A stretch of 64,000 bases of DNA from Nymphaea colorata (taxonomy: Eukaryota > Streptophyta > Magnoliopsida > Nymphaeales > Nymphaeaceae). The notes below the pieces were generated by a model. It saw only the letters and a list, made by a program, of their open reading frames with translations, searched no databases and was not told the DNA's origin. This document shows, piece by piece, positions 23,945-34,640 of the stretch (position 1 is the stretch's first letter; every line of letters starts with the position of its first letter). The DNA is taken from NCBI RefSeq assembly GCF_008831285.2, contig NC_045143.1, positions 12,761,214 to 12,825,213 on the forward strand, given 5' to 3'. Position numbers and translations under genes: made by a program.

Positions 23945-25441
23945 ATGTCCAACTATCTTGTTAGTTGTAGTTTCATCGCGGATCTAGAACAGCTGCTATT
24001 ACTAGCAGCAACAGCTTCAGAGGTGCTCAAGTCGCCGTATTGTATGCCGATGGAGGTTGACGCTGCATACTCACTGCCGCAAGATTCACAAATTGAGACG
24101 CCAAAAGCTCTGCCTTCAATCGAGGACAGGATACGATTTCTAGTCTTGAGCTGCTCAGACTGGTGGATCTATGCCCTGTTCTGGCGCACCACTTATGATT
24201 TCGCCGGCGGGCTGGTCATGACCTCTGATTCTGGCTATTATAGAGGCCATAAGGGCAGTGAGACCAACAAGATGAAGCTAGAAGAGGAATGCCACAATGA
24301 ATTCCAATACTATCAACTTCATCATCGTCAACAGCAACAACAAACGAAAGGAGGACAAATTCAACAAGCTGGCTTCGAGATGCCTGGGTTGGAAGATACC
24401 AAAGAGGTGTCCAGTATGGAGTGGTTCTACTGCAGCTCGATTGGCCTTCGTATCTGTTGTGGGGATGGACTCCCTGTGCAATCTTTTGCTTTTGGGTCAT
24501 CAATCTGGTTGGCTGGTGCAGGTGAGCTCCAGAGTTACAACTGTGACAGGACCAAAGAAGCCCAGCTTCATGGGATCCAGACCCTTGTGTGTATTCCAAC
24601 AGGAGAAGGTGTCATAGAATTGGGTTCTGCGGATATCATTCCAGAGAGCCAAAATTTTATTCTGTCCACCAAGTCTTTGTTCATGCCATACACGTTATTG
24701 GAGGAAATCAACCCAGTTATTGGTAAAGAGGAACTCCAAACTGTGAACCAAGATGGCATCTCTAATGCTTCATTTGCTGCAGTTGACAGTAAGACTGCAG
24801 CGTCCTCCAGTGTCGATTCCAAGCAGTCGTCGGTGCAGAACGTTCTGCCTGCGCTGCCAGAGAAGCGGCTAAGGAAGCGTGGAAGAAGGCCTTCATTAAG
24901 TAAACAAAACTCTCCATTCAACCATGTCGAAGCCGAGCGCAACAGGAGAGAAAAGCTGAACCACAGGTTCTATGCATTGAGAGCCGCAGTGCCGAATGTG
25001 TCAAAGATGGACAAGGCCTCATTGCTTGCAGACGCCGTCTCCTACATCAATGAGCTCAAGAGCAAGGTGGACGCCCTGGAGCTGGAGCTGGGGAAACAGA
25101 AAGAAATGACTCCTGTGAAAAGTCTCAGCATTAAACACGATGGTGGCTGCACCATTGATAGAAGCAGTGAAATTGACAATGACTGCAACTCACAGATGGA
25201 ATTGGATGTAAAGGTTCTTGGTTTAGATGCCATGATCAAAGTTACGAGTAAATGCAACACAAGCTGCGCAGTAAAAGTGATGAGTGCGCTCGAGGACTTA
25301 GGACTGAAGGTGGACCACATGAATATCTGCAGATTGAAGGACGTGATGGTTCAAGATGTGTTCGTAAGACTGCCCAATACTTTGGAGACAGAAGAAAATA
25401 CACTGAAAGCAGAATTGGTTAAGAAAATTGAAAGTAGTTGA
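23945..25441 (+). CDS. MYC-type bHLH transcription factor (bHLH14/MYC2-like)
   Basis: This intronless gene encodes up to 498 residues. An N-terminal bHLH-MYC_N domain lies at about residues 55-215, starting [19 protein letters not shown]; in MYC2 relatives this part binds JAZ repressors and MED25. A basic patch (RKRGRRP) precedes the bHLH at about 327-376. The basic region [11 protein letters not shown] has the H-E-R spacing needed for G-box binding, and the loop and helix 2 include [22 protein letters not shown]-terminal ACT-like domain covers about 418-480. In the family the protein acts in the nucleus in jasmonate responses; that role is inferred here. At 498 residues it is shorter than MYC2 (about 620) and nearer to bHLH14-type proteins. 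The start may really be ATG 24044 or 24050, because the first 33 residues look unlike the family. Confidence 0.9.
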   Translation: MSNYLVSCSFIADLEQLLLLAATASEVLKSPYCMPMEVDAAYSLPQDSQIETPKALPSIEDRIRFLVLSCSDWWIYALFWRTTYDFAGGLVMTSDSGYYRGHKGSETNKMKLEEECHNEFQYYQLHHRQQQQQTKGGQIQQAGFEMPGLEDTKEVSSMEWFYCSSIGLRICCGDGLPVQSFAFGSSIWLAGAGELQSYNCDRTKEAQLHGIQTLVCIPTGEGVIELGSADIIPESQNFILSTKSLFMPYTLLEEINPVIGKEELQTVNQDGISNASFAAVDSKTAASSSVDSKQSSVQNVLPALPEKRLRKRGRRPSLSKQNSPFNHVEAERNRREKLNHRFYALRAAVPNVSKMDKASLLADAVSYINELKSKVDALELELGKQKEMTPVKSLSIKHDGGCTIDRSSEIDNDCNSQMELDVKVLGLDAMIKVTSKCNTSCAVKVMSALEDLGLKVDHMNICRLKDVMVQDVFVRLPNTLETEENTLKAELVKKIESS

Positions 25442-28400
25442 ATCCTCTGCTTTTCATAACCAGCTCTTCTTTTTGTCGGTTTCAGTCGCCCTACTGGACA
25501 CTGTGATATTCCAGAAGGGTAATGACGCTGTTCACATGCTGCCATGCATAGTGGTGATATTCCAGAAGGGCATGTCTAGTTGCGAGTAGTGGAGATAGTA
25601 ACCCTGCTTGGTTGTCCTTTTTCTAATTATGAACGAAAGAAACTTTGTGTACTAGAAGTTTGGTTTCTCTTTCTCTCTTAGTGACGTAAGGAACTTTCAA
25701 AGAGGGATACGGTGGAACTATAGTCCAGAAGACGCCTCCATGGGCTCACATGGTTGAACAGGCTAGAAGGCTCATCAATCGGGCTATGACTTGGCAAACA
25801 AAAAATAGGCATTCCAGAAATGCCCTTGGCTTACTTTAATAATAAAACTGCGTTCCAAATATGTCCATGAGTGATTTTTGCACTTGCTACCTTTATTTCA
25901 GCAATTTTTTACTTTTGACACAGTGACTTCACTCGCCTTGCTCGAGCATGACCAAGCTCCCAGTGATTTCATTTTCCCTACTCCATCAATATTAACTCAA
26001 TATGATTTCCGTGCCCTTGAAGCATCCGGCGAATTGCTCATAGATGGCACTTCTTATACACAATAACTCAAGATACGAAAAGGCTTCCGCGTAGAATTTA
26101 TTCTCCCTACAAATAATGAAAAGTATTTACATTGATTGTTACACGTTTTATGGAGACCTTTTAAGAGGTAAAAAGTGAAGGAAATTTTGTTGAAGATATA
26201 TAGTTGAAATGAAACAGATGTTACAACCGCATCCAATAATTGACTAAATAGGTTGTTACAACTAACATATTGGCACATTTGTAATCCTCTATTGTACTCG
26301 AGCAATAGGTACAAAAACACCTTCATTTGTCTAGGCCTTTTTGTCTTTATCCTCAATGTGCAAAATGCTAAACGTTGCCGTTTAATTAAGTTCTATCACA
26401 CTGTGAATTGGAACAAGATGTCACGTTTGACTATGGAAGAGCTGTCTGATTAATAGTAATGAAATATGTATAATTTTAAATGTACCATTTTAAATGTGTA
26501 ACATTTAATGTCATTGTGTAATATTATCTCCATATAGAGCATTACCATTTTATTGGTGTTACGTCAATATATCTGATTGTACAACCAATTTATAGTAGTT
26601 ATAAATGCAAGCATCATACGGGATGCTATATAAAAATTCTATAAAACATACCATTGTAATGGGAGCACAACTTTTAGTGCTATCGCATTGCAATTTTAAA
26701 GAAACTACTCTTTTTTGCAAGCATCTTACAAAATGTCATATCAAATTGCATAAGACGTTACCACTGATACAACGATGAAATACTAGCATTCAGAGAAAAC
26801 TTATTGCACATTTTATGTGCTTCTTTTACTATTGGAAGCACATATTGGAACTCCAAAATCCATGATACAAAATCCACATTCATAATCTAATTCTTAGCTT
26901 GTAAATGGATATCCAAGTTCATTTGATCAATTTTTACGGTTCAGTTTCAAGATTTCAAGTTCATTTGATCCAATATCATGCCCTTGGTTAGAGACTTGGA
27001 CCAATTGTTATGTTTTTGAAATGGAAAAGGGATTTCAAACTAGAGCTCTGAAAATATGAAAATGATAAGTTTGATGAACTTAAGTATATACAACATATAA
27101 TCTTAGGTTCAAGTGGAAAATATGGATCACAAGAACATGATTGTTTACCACAAGGGTGATATTCAAAACAAACTCAAATCATGGATTTAGTTCAACTTGA
27201 GGCACAAAAAATCAAGAAAAGAGATAAATTTAGTTATATGTAAGATATAATTTGAGTTTATACAAAAAAAAATTGATTGACAAAGGAAATGAATGTTTAA
27301 CCTTAGTGTAGGATTCATATTGAAATAAGCATAAATCATGGATTTGACTTGGGCCAAACTCTAGGAATAAAAAAAAAGCCATAAACTAAGGTACATGTGG
27401 CATATGTCCTATGTTTGCATAGAAGAGTATGATAAAAAATGTATGTTTTGCCCTTGTGTATGATTCCATAGCTCCAAATGACTTTGGTCAGTCTGGCTAG
27501 ACCATCCTATGGGCCTACTTCTAGATTGGGTTTTGTTAAAATGTCATTGAAAATTTCTTTCCAGATTGTTCCAAAAATCAAATGTTTTAGAATTTTTAAA
27601 TTCAAAATGTCACATTTATGAAGGGAGACTAAGGAGGGTTCGAGAAACCAGGTTACCAATCAGAATTTTCACTGGTGAAGCTAGGGGTGCTTAGATAAGC
27701 CACTTATCGATAAGGGATGTTGAAAGACGAATTTTTTTTAATATGATTTAGTTGAATTGAGCTCGACAACTGTTTACATAGTGTACCAAGGGTTACAAAT
27801 GAATTACCTTGAGAACTGGATCAAACTCAAACTAGAATAAATCAACCTCCAACAAAACTAAGAGAAAACAACTTTATACATGATAAATATGACCCTAGCC
27901 CATTTCAGCTTACTCTATTGGGTTGTGCTTAAATTCAACCTAGATCCCTTGAAAAATAGGAGTGTGCTGCAAGACCTTCAAAACTGAATTGAACTCAAAC
28001 TAGGAGGGACACACTCAAACCAAATGTAGAGAAGATATATTTAAACATGTTCAACATAGCCTAGCTTGGTTCAAGCTGACTCAATCTATTTGAACTAAAA
28101 TTTAGTTTGAACCCTACTAAAAAGGGGAGAGAGTGACCTAGTGGAAACTTGCCATTAGTCTATGACTGAAATTTGAGCTTGGTAACTCAAGATAAGTGAG
28201 GCAATACTATTTTCTCATTGAGGTAAGTCTATCCTAAGTTCAGTTGGGTTTAAGGACGTATGGTTGAAGTAAGAAAATTATGCCTTTTGACTCCAATGAG
28301 CTGACTGGAGCTGGGGTGAGCTAACTTAAGCTAATTAAAATGGGTGATAAGCTGATTTTGACTACCCTCAAAGACTTATAGAGCTAATAGTTACCTTATT

Positions 28401-29600
28401 TGAATTTGTTGTAAATCATTACCAAGGTTTGCTAAGATTTTTTGATATCAAAGGTAAAGTGGTCATTTGACATAATGGCAACAACCTATGTTATCTTAGT
28501 CTATGTATCATGTGGTAAATAAGGTAGGCTTGACCCTAGTTTTGTTTGGTCGGCTTTAGCATTCAAATCATTTTTTATAGCTTGAATGCAACCTTCTTGT
28601 AGAGGGAAAAAATAGTCATTTGGTCTTAGTGAAAATTTTATGGTGCTTACAGTATGAACTACACCAAGCAAATTCATATGCCCTAAGTTATTAGACATAG
28701 GATCAAGAGCAAGAGCACCCAATTACCAAAAGCAAAAATGACCATTTTACCCTTGATTACCCCCATTTTTATCTTGCTTTCCCTAATTTCACAAAACACC
28801 CATGGAAATGTTGAGAATTTTTTTTGTTCAAGATCAATAAGGGACATTTCCATCCATACAAATCATTACGAAATTTTAAAACGTGTTTACTATCTTACAT
28901 TTGGCTAGAATTGATCCATAAATTGCTAATTTTCCATGTCTTTCCACCATTGCTTGCTATCAGACACTTGTAGACCTCATAAAACCTACGTTAGGATCTC
29001 CTCAACATCAGTGGATATTTCCAGTTCCATTTCCAGTTTTTAACCTTCAATTAAACTAAAGCAATCATTTCTAGAAAATGATACATCATTTCCTCCATTT
29101 CTGCATGTTTTATCACAATTGATTCCCTAATCAAGTTGGGATCATATTTTCCAGTGCTGGATATGGGGATTCTTTGTTTTAGTTCAGATACTTTTATATC
29201 TAATTGAGCATAATCATGGTTTTCCAAGCACTCCTAGAATGTCCATTTCCAGAAACTATCATTAGTGACTTCTGTTCTAATTTTTGAGGGATCTGAAAAA
29301 AGCTTTGGTTAATTTTGAAAAATGTGATTTTCATTGGCAAATTTGAACAATTTTTAGCCAAACTTAGCATGCCCCCTAAATTGAACCCATATGTCACACG
29401 AGTATGATCAAATTGACCAACCAAACACACATAGCTCAGTTTTTGTGCTAGGGACAAAGTTGACATATTTTCATACATGCACTAGCACAAACCTAGATTT
29501 GAGCTACATAAACCTAGCTTAAGGATATGTCTGCGTAAGATGTCAGCTAATAACGCTGATGCAGGGTGTGGGGTTGTCTTTGAGCTAAACTAGGTTTACC
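25442..29600. other. 3' region of the bHLH gene and AT-rich intergenic DNA
   Basis: The first 250-400 bases are probably 3' UTR, with a 17-bp repeat (GTGATATTCCAGAAGGG at 25503 and 25554) and an AATAAAA at about 25840. The rest is AT-rich and holds no recognised gene. Two related units start TGCAAGCATC at about 26606 and 26717 and may be part of a degraded transposon. The short frames at 25878 and 26253 show no domain. Confidence 0.5.
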
Positions 29601-29630
29601 ACATCAAAAATCAAGAACACAAATGCCCCA

Positions 29631-31060
29631 ATGTCCAAGAACAATGAGGGGTACTCTAAAGGAAATGGACTAGATATCATGCAATCAAGGATAGATGAGA
29701 TGGAGAAAACCATTTATGAATCCAGAACAAGGGGAAGAAGATATATTCTAGGAAAGATTTCTATGAAGGATGGAAGGATGAAATTTTGGAGGGCCTCTCT
29801 AACAAGTTTAGCAAGAGAACAGAAAAATGACACATGCACCTAGCCATTTTCTTCATGGAGTATAGAAAGTTTTTGCAACAACAAAAAGGCTCTCTTCATT
29901 AGTTTTTCACAGAGTCTACAAGGAGATGTTGTCCAATGATACCTTGAACATATTGACTCAACATAGATGAAAGATTTTAATAAAGTGATCATGCTTTTAG
30001 CAAAACATATGAGTCTAATAGTTCAATAGTCCCAACAATTGAAACATATATGAGATTGCACCAAATGTGAGGAAAGTCGGCTGGGACTACATTCAAAGGT
30101 GAAGAACAAGTTACAAACACCTATGCCAGAGGACCATGCCCTCACTATGGTCATTGGTGGATTTTATGAATAGATCAGGTACCATCTCATACAATAAGAG
30201 TATGAGACATTTTATGAGCTTACCAAGAATGCAGAACAAATTGAGATGACATGAGAAATGGCTATCTCGGATAGAGTCAACCCAATCAATTGTGACAAGA
30301 AAAAGGAACATACCATGAAGTAGGCCAAGCCATAATTTCAAGCACTTTTTGTGGCAAAGGCCAATGCCATGCAAAACAATAGCTAGAGCAAGCCTTAGAT
30401 AGATAAGAATAAGAACAACAATGGGAATCAGTAGAACAATGCATGGCTATCTACGAAAAATAGCAAGAAATATCTGAGTTGGATGTAGAATAGGAAACTC
30501 ACCCCTTTAGAGTAGTCTAAGAAAAACATTCTAGAATAACTCCTTGCCCAAAATCTCTGTAAGCTTCCAAAGATCATGACCCTCCAGAAATGAAGGGACA
30601 AACGAATGGATCCATTCTATAAATTTCACAAAGCTTTTCATCACAGTACAAATGATTGTATTCCTCTCAAGCACATCATCCAGGGTTGTATTGACAAAGT
30701 AAAAGGTAATATAATATAGGTTCTCTGAAGAATTCATTCTAGGACCATGGCAAAAGCATAGTTTCCATGGTAGAAACAGTCTTTCTACCTGCAGGACCAC
30801 ATCATGCCCTAGACACAAGAGACAAATCACTATTATGGCCATCAATCACATGCATACTCAAAGCCTATTGGACCTTATTTAGCTATGAAGAAGAGAATGA
30901 CAGTTCTGAGGATCTAGTCTAATGGACACTGAAAGGTTCAGATGCAAGTAGAAGACATAAAAAAAAGGTGAAAAGCATAGTAAGAGGAGAAGAGAAGCCT
31001 ATATCGAATTTGTTATTACTTTGCTTCTAACATGTCCTGCCCAATTCCATAGGGACGGTG
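29631..31060 (+). pseudogene. Gypsy gag remnant, copy A
   Basis: Broken frames show the gag landmarks: an initial frame 29631-29843, EYETFYELTKNAEQIEM near 30197, and LFVAKANAMQ near 30350. Further landmarks are LAQNLCKLPKIM near 30542 and NDCIPLKHIIQGCIDKVKG near 30651. The last is the segment that precedes the protease in plant gypsy gag-pol. Single-base stops recur every few dozen codons. The copy ends near 31060 in sequence (GGGACGGTGGGGGTCTTC) that recurs in related form after copy B near 33660, with no protease between. Confidence 0.6.
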
Positions 31061-31659
31061 GGGGTCTTCAAATTTTAATCAACAAGTTTGATTTTTTCTT
31101 GAACCAAATGTATTTTTTATTTCTTTTACATCCAAGTATTATTTTTTTATTTTTTTATTTACATATATATGTAAATTTACATGTAGTTATCCTTGTAGAC
31201 AGACTTATCTCTTCTTCTTTCTTTCCCCATGATCCTAGCATTACCATTGTTATCCTTACATTGGGGCATTTTCCCACAAGATTAAGTTAGAAAGAAAGCC
31301 ACAAAATTTCGAATGGATTATTGAAATGTTTGTTTTTAAATCTATCACGCAAGATAAATCTTCAAAAGCATAAAAAATTTTATGAAATCCACAAGCATTG
31401 AACCTTCAAGTAAATATTTCAAGGAACTTTAAATTTAAAATTTTCACACGAATCTCTAATAAACATACAAGTTTACACACAATAGGATGAATCCATGCAT
31501 CCATAAGAATTTACAAGCAACCACCCATAGGTATTACAAGTACCCATTTACATTGCAAGTATTCACATGCACTACAAGCAATGAATTTCATAAGTATTTA
31601 TTAGCATTACATGTTTATAGACTCATGTACCTTAGTGCGTGAGTTTCATGCTCTAGTGC

Positions 31660-32720
31660 ACAAAAACACATGATTTTTTTTTTCATGAATTGCGCACTTT
31701 GGTGTGTATACAAGCATTTCACACATGTACCTTGGACCATGCTCTTCCTATCATCTTCAATGACTTCCAAAAAATTATTTGGTATCATCTTTTCCATCCT
31801 GAGTATGAAACATTCTATCAACTCACTGAAAAGGCAGAGAGAATCAAGACAACCATAAGAAATGGCTACCTTAATTTAGAGGTCGGCCAAAGCAGCAACA
31901 TTAAAAGAGACTATTACTAGAAGCCAAACAAAACACAAGTGCATGCACTTTTCACAGCTAAGGCTAATTCAAGAAAAACAATGGGCAAGCTAAGTCACAC
32001 AATGATGACAGCCATCACAGGGAAAAAAGAAAAAAAAAGGCCCAGCCATCCAAGAACAATAATGAGAAATATTTGGGATGGATGCACAACTATAAATTCA
32101 CCCCTTTGGAGCAAAAAAGGAGGAAACCTAGTATATCTTTGAGCACATATGCAAGCTCCTAAAAGTGGCTAACCCTCCAAAAATAAAAGGCAAAAAGAGC
32201 AATCAATTCCACAAATTTCATTGAGCTCTTGGTCACAGCACAGAGGATTATACTCTTCTGACACATATCATACAAAAATGTATAGTCAAAGAGCTCCTAG
32301 TGGAAGGGGATATTTCAAAAGTTTTGAAAAATCTCTTCCCCAACCATGACAAGGCCATTGTAGCAGTGATAGAGACTCTGTTGTTTTGCTCGTAGAGCCT
32401 TATTCGGCCCTACACTCAAGAAGAAATGGCCATCAAGCCCATTGATCACAAGCATGTTCAAAGTCCATTGGATTTCATCTACACTTTGAGCAAGAAGACT
32501 TCTCCTCTAAGAATTTAGACAAAGGAGACTAAGCCTAAGAGAAAATTTTATTAAAAAAAGAAGAGAAAAATGCTGGAGGAGCAACAAAAGCCCTCCAAGG
32601 CAGTAGAGGAGAGAGCTGTAAGTCAGAACCTAAACATCCCTACTCAACATCCCTCAGTCCTGGACCTCATAAATGCATTTGTTTCAAATTGATAGGCCAT
32701 GGAAGATGTGCTCAGCAAAA
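31660..32720 (+). pseudogene. Gypsy gag remnant, copy B
   Basis: The frame 31690-31920 carries HPEYETFYQLTEKAERIKTT, homologous to the EYETFYELTKNAEQ of copy A. It is followed by LFTAKANSRKT near 31945 and by broken frames matching the rest of gag (SPLWSKKGG near 32100). This copy is followed by a protease, unlike copy A. Together they indicate either two gypsy elements side by side or an internal duplication with loss. Confidence 0.6.
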
Positions 32721-32849
32721 TAAAGGTTCAAAACTCTAGTGCATATTGTAAACACGGTGATAGTCAATGTGCACATCACATTTTTCAGGTGTAACCTTTC
32801 CAAGCCATACTAGTTTCGTAATAGGCCACATGACATTGTGCTCAGGGCC

Positions 32850-33170
32850 CAGGTAATGACTGCCCCACATATGCTGCTTGACAAGGGCAGTAGCTTGAAA
32901 ATCTGTCTATACATAACTGCAAAAGCCTTAGGCCTCATGGAGGAAGACTACACACTGGTTAAGATGGCAATTTACTGATTTAATAGTACCTTCCAGCCTA
33001 TTAAAGGTTGTATTTACTTGGATCTCTCCGTCAATTATATGCTCCATATAGTGTTGTTTTATATTGTGAACAGGCCCCCATCCTACAATTTACTATTGAG
33101 TAGAACATGGATCCATGAAGCAAATGCAGTACCTACACTTTGCATCAATGCATGAAATGCAGTCGTCAAG
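32850..33170 (+). pseudogene. Gypsy retropepsin remnant
   Basis: The frame reads MLLDKGSSLKICLYITAKALG, where functional copies have a D-(S/P/T)-G triad; here the triad reads DKG. It then reads PPSYNLLLSRTWIHEANAVP, which matches the conserved end of plant gypsy proteases. One stop interrupts the two halves. The changed active site and the stop mean no enzyme is made. Confidence 0.65.
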
Positions 33171-34299
33171 GGATGATCACAACAATCCTTACCAAAAGTC
33201 CAAATAAATGGCTCGCTAAACCCATGATTCCTCAATCAGTTTGTATATAGTACAAACCCCTAGCATTAGACAACCAGAGGAAGCATCACTTACTGAAAGC
33301 CTCAAATGTTTATGGATGAAGGAGCTCCCAGGTCACAGGTCAAGTGAACACTGTTGAAATGGAGGGGTCACACATTCTTTAAATTGGGTGGTTGAATTAA
33401 TGAGGCAGCACTCAAATACCACCCCTTGTATGCACACTTTGTAGAACTACTCAAGAGAGTCCATATGAATGTTAGACAACGACACAAACCCCACAAGGGA
33501 TTAAGAGAAAACAAAGATGGCAAAATGGAGCCAATAAGTATCCACAGTTAGATGGCTACAGAAGGGAAACCTCAAAGAAGTCCAAGAAGCAAGACAAAAA
33601 GAGTAGAGGCCTAAATGAGAATTGTTATTGCTTTGCCTTTCTTGTCTTCCCAAAATGTAGGGACAATGGGGGCTCCCAATTCTGCCAAATTAATCAATAG
33701 AGTTTGATCTTTGAGTTCTAAATCTCTCCTCCATCCCTCCCTCTTTAACTTGACCAAGTACTTATATTTTGTCTCTTTCTCATCACAAGGTCTATACAAT
33801 CATAAGAGCATCCATACGCACAGAAAAAATTGGGGATGAATCTGAAAATCAGGCAGCAATAACAAGAAACTCCTAATGTTAATAAAATTCAAGAGAGAAA
33901 GCAAATGCATGATGAAATTGAGCAACCAAAATATGTTGAATAGGCATAACAAGTGAAATGGGAATTAGAGACATCAGAACTAGCACAATTGCAGAAGGAA
34001 AGTCAACATGCAACCATGTTTAATGGCACCATTAAAGAGGTCAACATTGGGACTTTAGAAGAGCACAAGATCATCCAGATCGGCAAAAACATGAGCTTGG
34101 AGATAAAAAAAAAGCAGGTTTGTGCAGTTTTTCAAGGATTACAAAGAAGTATTTGCCTAAAATTATGAAGATAGGTCAAGGTTAAATCCTAAGTTGGTGG
34201 AGCATAGACTTCTTGTCAAACTAGGGAGACATCCAAATAAACAAAAACTAAGAAAACTAGATTCCCATATTGACGGCAAAGTTAAGGAAAGATTGGAAA

Positions 34300-34640
34300 A
34301 CCCCTTAAGAGCAATGTCGACCACCTAGACTAATTGGCAAATATACTCGTGGTACTGAAGAAAAATGGAAAGGTCAAAATTTTCATAGATTTCAAATATC
34401 TTAACAAAATCACTCCAAAAGGTAGATAAGACTGCAAGCCATTCAATGTTCTTGTTCATAGATGATTATTGTCGATATAATCAAATCAAGTTGGCTATCA
34501 GGGACCAACCGAAGGCATCTTTCACAACTCTTTGGGGAACCTTCTATTACACTATAATGTCATTTGGGTTAAAGAACACTAGAGAAACCTACCAAAGTGC
34601 AACAACCACTATTTTTCATGGCCAGATACATAACTGTTTG
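34300..34640 (+). pseudogene. Gypsy reverse transcriptase, N-terminal part
   Basis: Broken frames show LKKNGKVKIFIDFKYLNK near 34355, the template-grip region. The frame from 34446 then reads FLFIDDYCRYNQIKLAIRDQ, TTLWGTFYYTIMSFGLKN and TYQSATTTIFHGQIHN, all standard Ty3/gypsy fingers and palm motifs. The domain stops abruptly at 34640 and resumes at 43853, with the YxDD-containing palm on the far side. Confidence 0.8.

Larger units (their letters stand above)
29600..34640 (+). mobile_element. Ty3/gypsy retrotransposon, left part, decayed
   Basis: Plus-strand remnants follow the gypsy order: two partial gag copies (about 29630-31050 and 31660-32720), retropepsin (about 32850-33170) and the start of reverse transcriptase (about 34300-34640). 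The reverse transcriptase continues at 43853 beyond a 9.2-kb insertion. Stops are frequent throughout, and no LTR pair was found. Reverse transcriptase precedes any integrase, as in Ty3/gypsy, but no RNase H or integrase was recovered. Confidence 0.75.

Noticed and set aside
24216-25320. Several 67-127-codon minus-strand and off-frame ORFs within the bHLH gene
   Set aside because: These are shadows of the real coding frame, whose protein has three recognisable domains.
25878-26066. 62-codon frame downstream of the bHLH gene
   Set aside because: Reads a little coding-like at its end but has no identifiable motif or supporting exons.
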